Shown: positions 1-6,098, counted from the stretch's first letter. The stretch is 6,098 bases of DNA from Eubacterium sp. UBA5416 (GCA_002409525.1 DHNM01000003.1:1-6098), one strand, 5' to 3'. Notes: generated from the sequence alone by a model not told the origin. Program-made: numbers and translations.

Positions 1-2
1 AT

Positions 3-1322
3 CCGGGAACCGGGCCAGAGGAATCGTCAGAGCCGGAAAAACCAAAGCCAATACCAACAATACCAACAATACCAACAATACCAACAATACCAACAATACC
101 AACAATACCAGCACTGACACCGGATTCGGGAACCGGGTCAGTGGAACCGACGGGACCAACAGCTATGACGCCGGCACTGATACCGGATTCAGGAACGTAT
201 TCTCAGGAGTCAGTGGTTCCGGCACTGTTTACAGAATCCGGAGCAGGGAATTTCTGGATTCCTTCATCCTATTTTCAAACCATAGAGAAGGATTATGCAT
301 TGGCAAAGGTAGAGACATTCGCTGATATCCACGAGGAAAAGAATGCCGCATCCCGCGTAGTCGGAAGACTGAAACGCGGAGGCCTCGCGTTTGTCATAGC
401 TGATAAAGACCAACAGTGGGTCTATGTGGAATCAGGTGACGTGAGGGGATTTATTCTGCGCGATTATCTGATGATGGATGAGGATGCTTCTATGCAAGTG
501 GACGCCCTCGGCGAGGATAAGTTTTCATTGGCTGAATGTCTGATACAGGGATATGAGAATAAAGCATTTAACTACTCACCGTATACGGTAAGAGAAGTCG
601 AGGCGGGAAGTGAGATCAGAGCGTCTCTGCTGAGGTTTTCAGAGCAGTTTCTGGGTCATCCATATGTCTGGGGCGGTGTAAGCCTGATGGATGGGGCCGA
701 TTGTTCCGGGTATGTGATGCAGGTATTCAGACGGTTCGGATATTCCCTTCCGCGCACTTCAAGGGAACAGGCAGATGCCGGAACCAGGATCCCGGCGTCT
801 GAGGCAGAACCCGGAGACTTGATTTTTTACGCGAGACAGGATGGAACAATCTATCATGTCATGATTTACATGGGAGAGGGAAAAGCAATCAATGCCCAGA
901 GCAGCAGGACAGGGGTTGTGATCTCGAATGTGGATTATTCAAAGGTTCCATGGGCAGTCCGTGTGATTAATAATGATAATACATTGGGATTAAATTCTGG
1001 GTTTCAGCTGCTCATGAATCAGGGAGGAGTAGAACCTTCGGGTACGTATCTTGGAAGATTTAAGCTCACGGCTTATTGCAGCTGCCCGATTTGCTGCGGA
1101 AAATGGTCCGGCGGACCGACAGCAAGCGGAAGGATGCCGGTACAGGGCAGAACAGTTGCTGTAGGAGGCATTGATTTCGGAACGAAATTGAATATCGGAG
1201 GACAGGTGCTGACCGTGGAAGACAGGGGAACACCGTATGGCCATATTGATATCTATATGAATAGCCATGAAGATGCAAAACAATTTGGTGTTCAGTACGC
1301 AGATATATATGCCCCCAATTGA
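3..1322 (+). CDS. Cell-wall hydrolase with SH3, NlpC/P60 and 3D domains (5' partial)
   Basis: The frame is open from the first bases of the window to a TGA at 1320-1322, so the N-terminus, including any signal peptide, lies outside. The GTG at 141 is in frame, but it has no ribosome binding site and sits inside a repetitive linker, so it is not the start. Visible order: a Pro/Thr/Ile-rich linker (3-250); a bacterial SH3 domain (about 294-470); an NlpC/P60 domain (about 618-965) with the catalytic Cys in DCSGYV (codon 702), the His in YHVMIYMG (codon 855) and Asn in INAQSS (codon 891) as likely third residue; and a C-terminal 3D domain (about 1050-1315) with TAYCSCPICCG, PTASG, VEDRG (Asp 1221) and HIDIYM (Asp 1248). 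NlpC/P60 enzymes are gamma-D-glutamyl-diamino-acid endopeptidases that cut peptidoglycan stem peptides. The 3D fold resembles the MltA-type double-psi barrel. A secreted enzyme for wall turnover or daughter-cell separation is inferred. The position of the usual first 3D Asp reads AVGG. Confidence 0.93.
   Translation, partial: PGTGPEESSEPEKPKPIPTIPTIPTIPTIPTIPTIPALTPDSGTGSVEPTGPTAMTPALIPDSGTYSQESVVPALFTESGAGNFWIPSSYFQTIEKDYALAKVETFADIHEEKNAASRVVGRLKRGGLAFVIADKDQQWVYVESGDVRGFILRDYLMMDEDASMQVDALGEDKFSLAECLIQGYENKAFNYSPYTVREVEAGSEIRASLLRFSEQFLGHPYVWGGVSLMDGADCSGYVMQVFRRFGYSLPRTSREQADAGTRIPASEAEPGDLIFYARQDGTIYHVMIYMGEGKAINAQSSRTGVVISNVDYSKVPWAVRVINNDNTLGLNSGFQLLMNQGGVEPSGTYLGRFKLTAYCSCPICCGKWSGGPTASGRMPVQGRTVAVGGIDFGTKLNIGGQVLTVEDRGTPYGHIDIYMNSHEDAKQFGVQYADIYAPN
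51..110 (+). repeat. In-frame 9-bp tandem repeat (ATACCAACA), 6.7 copies
   Basis: Six perfect copies of ATACCAACA followed by a partial ATACCA encode six Ile-Pro-Thr units plus Ile-Pro in the linker of the wall hydrolase. The copies are identical at the DNA level, which points to recent expansion by slipped-strand mispairing. Because the unit is 9 bp, copy-number change would lengthen or shorten the linker by three residues without breaking the frame. Confidence 0.95.
108..248 (+). repeat. Degenerate longer repeat encoding PAL-x-PDSGT units in the linker
   Basis: Three related segments begin at 108 (PALTPDSGTG), 171 (PALIPDSGTY) and 219 (PALFTESGAG). The window's first bases (PGTGPEES) match the tail of another such unit, so the array probably continues to the left. 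The first two copies are nearly identical in DNA and the third has diverged. The segments likely form a flexible, extended spacer between an unseen N-terminal part and the SH3 domain. Confidence 0.8.
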
Positions 1323-1406
1323 TATAAAGACATAGACGCAGCTCTGCATAGATATCTGAATATAAAATGACTGATATGTATGCAGGGTATCTTTTTACCT
1401 GAAATC

Positions 1407-1415
1407 GGAGAGGGG
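1407..1415 (+). promoter_or_regulatory. Ribosome binding site of glgB
   Basis: GGAGAGGGG ends 8 bases before the ATG at 1424 and supports that start. The 101-bp gap to the preceding gene has an AT-rich stretch with TATAAA at 1361-1366 but no matching -35 box at normal spacing, and no clear terminator. Whether glgB has its own promoter or is read through from upstream is therefore undecided. Confidence 0.8.
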
Positions 1416-1423
1416 ATGGACAA

Positions 1424-3316
1424 ATGACGAGGTTTGGCGATTTAGATCAATATTTATTCGGGAATGCGACTCATTATGAAATTTACAAAAAGATGGGTGC
1501 TCACCCTGAAAAGTTTAACGGAGTCAAGGGTGTCTGGTTTACCGTATGGGCACCGAATGCCAGACAGGTCTCTGTGATCGGCGAATTCAATGAATGGGAT
1601 GAAAAAGCAGACGAAATGAAGAAAGTCGGAGATGATGGTGTATATGAACTTTTCATTTCGAAAGCAAAATCAGGCCAGCTCTACAAGTATTGCATTACAA
1701 GTCAAAAAGGAGAGCTGCTCTATAAAGCAGATCCATATGCATTTTCTGCTGAGCTGCGTCCGGGGACTGCTTCGATGATTGCGGATATTGAGTCTTATAA
1801 GTGGAAGGACGCAGCCTGGATGACGCACCGAGAGAAGTCTGATCCTCAGAAATTGGCAGTTTCGGTTTATGAAGTTCACCCGGGATCCTGGAAGAAACAC
1901 CCTCAAAGTGAAGAAAATCCAGATGGCTTTTACGACTATGAGTATTTCGCCGAGTCTCTCACTGAATATGTCAGGGACATGGGATACACGCATGTAGAAT
2001 TAATGGGAATCGCTGAACACCCTTTTGACGGATCCTGGGGCTACCAGGTGACCGGATACTATGCCCCGACTTCACGCTATGGCACACCACAGCAGTTTAA
2101 GTACCTTGTGGATTATCTTCATAGAAATCATATCGGAGTTATCCTGGACTGGGTTCCGGCTCATTTCCCGAAAGATGCACATGGACTGACCGATTTTGAC
2201 GGTTCAGCAGTCTATGAATATGCAGATCCACGTCAGGGTGAACATCCGGAATGGGGCACAAAGATCTTTAATTACGGCAGTCCTGAGGTAAAGAATTTTA
2301 TGCTGGCAAATGCTCTGTTTTGGGTGGAAGAATATCATGTCGACGGTCTCCGGGTGGATGCGGTGGCGTCTATGCTGTACTTAGATTATGGAAAAAAGGA
2401 AGGGCAGTGGGTTCCGAATAAGAATGGCGGAAATCAGAACCTGGAGGCAGTGGAATTCTTTAAACATCTGAATTCTCTGGTGACAGGAAGAAATAAAGGT
2501 GTGATGATGATTGCCGAGGAGTCGACAACCTGGCCGAAAGTGACCGGGGATGTACATGACGGCGGCCTTGGTTTCACCTTTAAATGGAATATGGGCTGGA
2601 TGCATGACTTTCTGGATTACATGAAGTTAGATCCCTATTTTAGAAAATTTAATCACAATAAAATGACATTTTCTCTGACCTACGCCTATGGAGAACATTA
2701 TGTTCTGGTGCTCTCTCACGATGAAGTCGTTCATCTGAAAAAGTCAATGCTGGAGAAGATGCCCGGAGAACCGGAGGATAAATTTAAAAACCTGATGGCG
2801 GGTTATAGCTTCATGATTGGACATCCCGGCAAAAAATTATTGTTTATGGGACAGGACTTCGGGCAGCTTCGGGAGTGGTCAGAAGAAAGGGAGCTGGACT
2901 GGTATCTCCTTTCTGAAAAACTGCATGAGCATTTGCAGGCGTATGTCCGTGATTTACTCCATCTGTATAAGAAATATCCTGCGCTGTATGCTGAGGATAT
3001 ACCGGAGGGATTTGAATGGATCAATGCAGATGACTGTGACAGAAGTATCTATAGTTTTATCCGGAAATCGCCTACAGGAAGGAACAATATTTTGTTTATC
3101 TGTAATTTCACTCCTGTGCACAGGCCTGATTACAGGGTGGGAGTACCGAAAGACAAATCGTACCGCCTGATTCTTGATAATTCTGACAGCAAGTACGGAG
3201 GCGAGAGCAAAGAGAGAAAATCTATTTATCGCGCTGCGAAAAAAGAATGCGACGGGCGTAAGTTTTCCATCGGCTATGATCTGCCCGGCTTCGGAGTGGC
3301 AGTTTTCAGATTCTGA
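1424..3316 (+). CDS. glgB: 1,4-alpha-glucan branching enzyme
   Basis: This enzyme cleaves an alpha-1,4-glucan chain and rejoins it through an alpha-1,6 bond, making the branches of glycogen in the cytoplasm (EC 2.4.1.18, GH13). The 630-residue protein has an N-terminal CBM48 domain (about 15-105), the GH13 barrel (about 145-495) and a C-terminal beta domain (about 525-628). GH13 signatures are intact: YEVHPGSW (149-156), GSWGYQVTGYYAPTSRYG (203-220), DWVPAHF with Asp242 and His247, GLRVDAVAS with nucleophile Asp312, IAEEST with acid/base Glu365, and LSHDEVV with His432 and Asp433. It is about 100 residues shorter than the E. coli enzyme because it lacks the extra N-terminal domain, which is usual in Firmicutes. 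The ATG has a strong ribosome binding site. No glgC, glgA or glgP lies in view, so the rest of the pathway must be elsewhere. Its 3' end overlaps the convergent traX-family gene by 11 bp. Confidence 0.97.
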   Translation: MTRFGDLDQYLFGNATHYEIYKKMGAHPEKFNGVKGVWFTVWAPNARQVSVIGEFNEWDEKADEMKKVGDDGVYELFISKAKSGQLYKYCITSQKGELLYKADPYAFSAELRPGTASMIADIESYKWKDAAWMTHREKSDPQKLAVSVYEVHPGSWKKHPQSEENPDGFYDYEYFAESLTEYVRDMGYTHVELMGIAEHPFDGSWGYQVTGYYAPTSRYGTPQQFKYLVDYLHRNHIGVILDWVPAHFPKDAHGLTDFDGSAVYEYADPRQGEHPEWGTKIFNYGSPEVKNFMLANALFWVEEYHVDGLRVDAVASMLYLDYGKKEGQWVPNKNGGNQNLEAVEFFKHLNSLVTGRNKGVMMIAEESTTWPKVTGDVHDGGLGFTFKWNMGWMHDFLDYMKLDPYFRKFNHNKMTFSLTYAYGEHYVLVLSHDEVVHLKKSMLEKMPGEPEDKFKNLMAGYSFMIGHPGKKLLFMGQDFGQLREWSEERELDWYLLSEKLHEHLQAYVRDLLHLYKKYPALYAEDIPEGFEWINADDCDRSIYSFIRKSPTGRNNILFICNFTPVHRPDYRVGVPKDKSYRLILDNSDSKYGGESKERKSIYRAAKKECDGRKFSIGYDLPGFGVAVFRF

Positions 3317-4013
3317 CGAGCTGTAAAAGCAGATACAGCAGCAGGAGATGAAGCGGATAGAAAAGATAAAAGGTATATTTCAGCCTGAGTCCGCGGCTTC
3401 CGTTATAGTTCAGGATTGGTACGAGCGAGAAAAAGCAAAAGGATTCAGCAGGTCCGATCAGGGTCAGAACCGCACAGGCCAGAAATGCAGCTGTCATGCG
3501 GTGTGTCCGTAGAACAAACATAAGGACAATGGCAAGAATTCCATAAAATTCATAGTCTGAATGGATCCGCCATGCAGCGAAACACCCGGCTGCAGTAATC
3601 AGAAGAGTCAAAAGAATACGAAGGTATTGCTTTTGACTCTTTTCTTCTATCACAGAGATCACCCAGATTGTCAAAAGTCCAATTGTCAGAGTAAACAGTG
3701 TGTTCTGACTTCCCGGATCAAAGACAGCACCGTGAAATGCAAGATCAAAAGGCATTTCAGACAGGAGAGCCATTATAAATAAATTACGGCAGTATTTCGC
3801 TTTGCTGTGTGTATGAATGAGTCCCTCTGTCAGGAGAAATGCAAACAGCGGAAAAGCAATCCGGCCGATAGAACGGAGAAAAGAACTCAGCGTCGGATGA
3901 CTTATTTCCAGAAAAAGTGCTGCAAAATGATCAATGAACATACAGGCCATCGCGATAAGCTTGACTGTGCTTCCGGGAATTCCATAGGCGGGAGTGCTAT
4001 TTTCAGTGCTCAT
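3306..4013 (-). CDS. TraX family membrane protein
   Basis: The 235-residue, very hydrophobic protein has about eight or nine predicted membrane segments (for example near 17-37, 49-66, 105-122, 131-148, 155-169, 174-188 and 214-233). It carries family hallmarks: LIAMACMFIDH (19-29), SIGRIAFPLFAFLLTEG (48-64), the KY at 73-74, SEMPFDLAF (85-93), QNTLFTL (103-109) and YPLHL (219-223). The founding member, TraX of the F plasmid, N-acetylates pilin, but homologues are common in Clostridia chromosomes without conjugation genes, as here, and their substrate is unknown. A membrane acyl-transfer role is inferred from the family. The start ATG overlaps the stop of the upstream acyltransferase gene (ATGA, 4-bp overlap), and a GAGGGA site lies inside that gene's end, so the two are co-transcribed and probably translationally coupled. 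The gene ends tail-to-tail inside glgB. Confidence 0.88.
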   Translation of the reverse strand: MSTENSTPAYGIPGSTVKLIAMACMFIDHFAALFLEISHPTLSSFLRSIGRIAFPLFAFLLTEGLIHTHSKAKYCRNLFIMALLSEMPFDLAFHGAVFDPGSQNTLFTLTIGLLTIWVISVIEEKSQKQYLRILLTLLITAAGCFAAWRIHSDYEFYGILAIVLMFVLRTHRMTAAFLACAVLTLIGPAESFCFFSLVPILNYNGSRGLRLKYTFYLFYPLHLLLLYLLLQLVRI

Positions 4014-4906
4014 ATTATTCCCTCAGATCCAAGAAAGAATATTCCATACCCGGCACCGGTCTTTCCGCCCTTTTTTAGATATTTCTTAAACTGTCTTTTA
4101 AGTGAAGTATCTTCGGGTAGATCTTCCACAGGCTTTCCTGCTTCAGCTCCATAGATTCTCCACGCATCGTAGAATTCATTTTCTTCATTTCCCTTAATAT
4201 AAGAAAAATCATCCATAAAGTTTTTGATATTTGATGAGGATGGAAGCATTGCTTTATATTGGGGGAATAAAAGCCAGGAGTCACATACAACCGGAATGAC
4301 TTCATCCTCAAATCTGCTGCTATAAAAATTATAGGCTTTATGATACGAGTCTGTGCGGACTTCTTTAGAAAAAGGACCTGAAGAGGGAATGTGCATATTC
4401 AGAACTTTATCCCCCTGATGTACCGTATGTCCACACCATGAAAATGAGTTGAGATGAAAGTCTGAGAATTCATACTGCATCCGTCCCAGAGCAAATCGAG
4501 CCAGCTGGTAAAAGTCGGGGTACCACTCACGCACAAAAGTTCCCCAGATACCATAGACGCTGTGACATTCTTTAAGCTTATAGGTAAGATCTGCCATTGT
4601 ATCCCAGTATAGCTGTTTGGTAAGCTCATTGTTCTGATAACGACTGCAGAGAGGTTTGCAGCAGAGCAGCAACAGCAGCATTGACATCGTATAGCTGCTG
4701 ACGCTCAGATCTCTGGCGAGTTCATCGATGCCGGAGAAAGCTGATGCGATATCATCCTTCATAAATGAAAAGATCAGATGATTCATCCGTTCTTTGTACC
4801 CAAAGTTATCTAAAATACGTTTATATAATTTTTCAAAAGTATTCCGGGCCTCTTCCGGAAATCCCTCTCGATTCATAAAATACATTAAAAACTCCTGATT
4901 TGTCAT
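4010..4906 (-). CDS. Acyltransferase domain-containing protein (GNAT-like NAT_N/GNAT_C type)
   Basis: This is a soluble protein of 298 residues with no signal peptide. The C-terminal half carries motifs I recognise from the GNAT-like C-terminal domain paired with an acyltransferase N-terminal domain (PF18164/PF18082 type): NMHIPSSGPFS (170-180), a following helix rich in Tyr and Phe, and VCDSWLLFPQ (207-216) with SSSNI soon after. The helical N-terminal half fits the partner domain. These proteins are annotated as acyltransferases by fold, and no substrate is established to my knowledge. I chose the ATG at 4906 because AAAGGAG lies 12 bases upstream of it. A GTG at 4939 would add 11 residues but has no ribosome binding site. 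The gene is first in a two-gene unit with the traX-family gene and is transcribed away from the AraC regulator, which is its most likely controller. Family assignment is from memory of motifs, not a search. Confidence 0.8.
   Translation of the reverse strand: MTNQEFLMYFMNREGFPEEARNTFEKLYKRILDNFGYKERMNHLIFSFMKDDIASAFSGIDELARDLSVSSYTMSMLLLLLCCKPLCSRYQNNELTKQLYWDTMADLTYKLKECHSVYGIWGTFVREWYPDFYQLARFALGRMQYEFSDFHLNSFSWCGHTVHQGDKVLNMHIPSSGPFSKEVRTDSYHKAYNFYSSRFEDEVIPVVCDSWLLFPQYKAMLPSSSNIKNFMDDFSYIKGNEENEFYDAWRIYGAEAGKPVEDLPEDTSLKRQFKKYLKKGGKTGAGYGIFFLGSEGII
4019..4024 (-). promoter_or_regulatory. Ribosome binding site of the traX-family gene
   Basis: On the - strand GAGGGA sits 5 bases before the ATG at 4013 and lies within the last codons of the upstream acyltransferase gene. 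Together with the ATGA stop/start overlap it supports coupled translation of the pair. Confidence 0.75.
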
Positions 4907-4918
4907 TTTGTGGCATAA

Positions 4919-4925
4919 CTCCTTT
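4919..4925 (-). promoter_or_regulatory. Ribosome binding site deciding the acyltransferase start
   Basis: AAAGGAG on the - strand lies 12 bases before the ATG at 4906, a rather long but workable spacing. It lies inside the reading frame extended from the GTG at 4939, which argues against that longer start. An out-of-frame ATG at 4916 is only 2 bases from the site and too close to be used well. Confidence 0.65.
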
Positions 4926-4942
4926 CGACGCTCCCGCACAAT

Positions 4943-4952
4943 GTGATATCAC
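4943..4952. promoter_or_regulatory. Perfect palindrome GTGATATCAC, candidate operator
   Basis: The 10-bp perfect palindrome, flanked by CAAT on the left and GAATTG on the right, would fall in the 5' leader of the acyltransferase-traX operon, downstream of its predicted promoter. A dimeric regulator could block there. AraC-family proteins usually bind direct rather than inverted repeats, so the binder may be another protein. It may also be chance. Confidence 0.35.
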
Positions 4953-4992
4953 GAATTGCTCCGCTCTAAAGTCCGCTCTTAATCCTATCATC

Positions 4993-5021
4993 ATTGTGAT
5001 GGATATAGATGAATTTGTCAA
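4993..5021 (-). promoter_or_regulatory. Predicted promoter of the acyltransferase-traX operon
   Basis: On the - strand a perfect -35 box TTGACA (5021-5016) is followed after 17 bases by CACAAT (4998-4993), which matches four of six -10 positions. A transcript would start near 4986 and carry a leader of about 80 bases. The consensus -35 with a weak -10 fits a regulated promoter. Confidence 0.6.
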
Positions 5022-5102
5022 TGTTTTTATAGCTCATGCTGTTCTGCGGCTTGATTTTGTTGTGATAAATGTTAAAATTAATAAAAACAAATTGTTAATA
5101 CA

Positions 5103-5111
5103 TGATATAAT
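5103..5111 (+). promoter_or_regulatory. Extended -10 promoter of the AraC-family gene
   Basis: TGATATAAT is a consensus -10 box with the TGn extension, 34 bases before the ATG at 5145. No -35 box lies at normal spacing, as is common for extended -10 promoters. A second, weaker pair lies just upstream: TTGATT (5051-5056) and TAAAAT (5073-5078), 16 bases apart. The transcript from the main site would have a leader of about 27 bases. Confidence 0.65.
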
Positions 5112-5144
5112 TTGTAAATTATCTAAGACACGAGGTATATTTAT

Positions 5145-6005
5145 ATGCATGAAATCAATCTTTATGAAAAGAAAATTATTCAGGATAAGGATTTCCCTGT
5201 ACAGATTTTTGAAAATAATATCCGGGAAATCCGTACGATTTTCAGTGAGCACTGGCATGAACATATCGAGATGCATTATGTTCTGGATGGCGAGGCGGTA
5301 TTTCACTGTAACCATAGACCTGTGTATGGGAAGAGCGGCGATCTGATCGTGTTAAACAGCAACGAATTACATACGGGGGTAACGAAGACGCCGGTTTTTG
5401 ATGCTCTGGTGATTATCTTTGAACTTGACAAATTTTCGGAAGAGATTGTAAACCACAACATGATCTTTCAGACACTGATTGAGTCGGATGATAAGATTAA
5501 GAGACTGCTTCTCGAGATCCGGAAGGAGGACAGTGAGAAAAAACTCGGATATAAACTGGCGGTTAAGTCTGATATATACGAACTGCTGACGTATCTTATG
5601 CGGTATTATGTGGTGGAAAGTATATCAGATAAAGAACATCTGAAAAGAAACCGTGACCTGGACCGCCTGAATACAGTATTTCGATATATACAGAAAAATT
5701 ATACCGAACAGCTGAGCAATCAGGAGCTTGCCGGAGTCATACATCTGAGCGAATCCAGGTTCTGCCATTTATTCAAGGAGAGCATGGGACAAAGTCCGTT
5801 GAATTATATCAATGAAGTTCGACTTCAAAAAGCATATCTGCTGCTTCAGCAAAAGGAACTTAGCGTTGCGGAGGTCGCTGCGGTTGTAGGCTTTACAGAT
5901 TACAATAATTTCGGGAGATTATTCAAGAAAAAATATGGATTTTCACCCTCGGAAGTCTGGGAGAGGATCGGGACGGCTTCGACATTCTCCGGAAGCAATA
6001 CATAG
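5145..6005 (+). CDS. AraC/XylS family transcriptional regulator with N-terminal cupin domain
   Basis: The 286-residue protein has the usual length and layout of this family. The N-terminal cupin-type ligand domain (about 15-90) contains HWHEHIEMHYVLDG (36-49) with His36, His38 and His40, and GDLIVLNSNELH with its pocket-forming residues. A helical linker follows. The C-terminal AraC DNA-binding domain holds two helix-turn-helix units, about 190-212 (NQELAGVIHLSESRFCHLFK) and about 238-262 (VAEVAAVVGFTDYNNFGRLF), and ends with the family signature KKKYGFSPSEV. Start choice is supported by GAGG (5132-5135), 9 bases before the ATG. Such regulators usually sense a small molecule, often a sugar, and act on adjacent genes. 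Here the divergent acyltransferase-traX operon, 238 bp away, is the obvious candidate, with autoregulation also possible. The ligand cannot be read from the sequence. Confidence 0.95.
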   Translation: MHEINLYEKKIIQDKDFPVQIFENNIREIRTIFSEHWHEHIEMHYVLDGEAVFHCNHRPVYGKSGDLIVLNSNELHTGVTKTPVFDALVIIFELDKFSEEIVNHNMIFQTLIESDDKIKRLLLEIRKEDSEKKLGYKLAVKSDIYELLTYLMRYYVVESISDKEHLKRNRDLDRLNTVFRYIQKNYTEQLSNQELAGVIHLSESRFCHLFKESMGQSPLNYINEVRLQKAYLLLQQKELSVAEVAAVVGFTDYNNFGRLFKKKYGFSPSEVWERIGTASTFSGSNT

Positions 6006-6042
6006 CAGGATGATATGTATCTATAGCAATAGACGAGTATTA

Positions 6043-6084
6043 TTTTGTCCCCCGGTTATATATGATGATACCAAGGGTTCAAAA
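6043..6084. repeat. Imperfect inverted repeat downstream of the AraC-family gene
   Basis: The arms are TTTTGTCCCCCGG (6043-6055) and CCAAGGGTTCAAAA (6071-6084). TTTTG pairs with CAAAA, CCC with GGG and GG with CC, around an AT-rich loop of 15 bases, with small internal mismatches. It begins 38 bases after the stop codon. A terminator role is possible, but no clean T-run follows on either strand. It resembles, from memory only, a dispersed intergenic element of Lachnospiraceae. The window ends 14 bases further on, so its full extent is not visible. Confidence 0.5.
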
Positions 6085-6098
6085 GTCTTGCTTTCATG

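Noticed and set aside
51..110. Short regular repeats as a CRISPR array
   Set aside because: The 9-bp units are contiguous, without spacers, and encode Ile-Pro-Thr in frame with a real gene.
141..143. GTG as the start of the wall hydrolase
   Set aside because: It has no ribosome binding site, it sits inside the linker repeats, and the frame stays open to the left edge. The gene is 5' partial.
990..1349. Antisense frames across the wall hydrolase, glgB and the other genes
   Set aside because: They lie opposite or out of frame with well-supported genes, show no recognisable domains and lack ribosome binding sites where checked.
1383..1401. Small hairpin (CAGGGTA / TACCTG) before glgB as a terminator or riboswitch
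   Set aside because: The six-pair stem has a bulge, the T-run is in the loop rather than after it, and there is no further structure.
1416..1427. Tiny ORF (Met-Asp-Lys) overlapping the glgB start
   Set aside because: It lies right next to the ribosome site, its ATG is too close to be initiated well, and three codons give no support as a gene.
3320..3339. GCTGT / ACAGC hairpin at the glgB-traX junction as a terminator
   Set aside because: The stem has only five pairs, with a 10-base loop and no T-run on either strand. It also lies inside traX coding sequence.
3306..4013. TraX as evidence of a conjugative element
   Set aside because: No relaxase, coupling protein, pilin or other transfer gene is in view, and TraX-family genes are common in Clostridia chromosomes.
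4900..5346. + strand open frame across the divergent promoter region
   Set aside because: It runs through both predicted promoters and the start of the AraC gene in another frame, with a composition unlike a protein and no family motif.

Overview
The window looks like chromosomal DNA of a Gram-positive Clostridia-type bacterium, most likely a gut Lachnospiraceae. This is inferred from a secreted-type wall hydrolase combining SH3, NlpC/P60 and 3D domains, a short GlgB without the extra N-terminal domain of the enterobacterial enzyme, a chromosomal TraX-family gene, strong GGAG-type ribosome binding sites and AT-rich intergenic DNA. No species can be named from the sequence alone.

Layout, left to right. 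(1) The 3' part of a cell-wall hydrolase gene on the + strand runs off the left edge. Its visible start is a repetitive Pro/Thr/Ile linker containing a 9-bp tandem repeat, followed by SH3, NlpC/P60 and 3D domains. (2) After about 100 bp comes a complete glgB on the + strand, the 1,4-alpha-glucan branching enzyme, with all catalytic residues present. (3) Two genes lie on the - strand, convergent with glgB: a soluble GNAT-like acyltransferase and, downstream of it, a TraX-family membrane protein. They share an ATGA stop/start overlap and are almost certainly one operon. The end of traX overlaps the end of glgB by 11 bp. (4) A 238-bp divergent intergenic region holds a good promoter for each side, a perfect 10-bp palindrome and three TGTGAT motifs. 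(5) An AraC/XylS-family regulator with an N-terminal cupin domain lies on the + strand. (6) The last 93 bp hold an imperfect inverted repeat cut close to the window edge.

The first two genes (wall remodelling, glycogen branching) look like ordinary housekeeping neighbours with no obvious functional link. The most interesting unit is the AraC regulator with the divergent acyltransferase-traX pair. Two genes whose families are linked to acyl transfer, one soluble and one membrane-embedded, are translationally coupled and sit next to a ligand-sensing regulator, with no conjugation genes in view. A small regulated acyl-modification module is a plausible reading, but it is inference. The regulator's target and the modified substrate cannot be read from the sequence.
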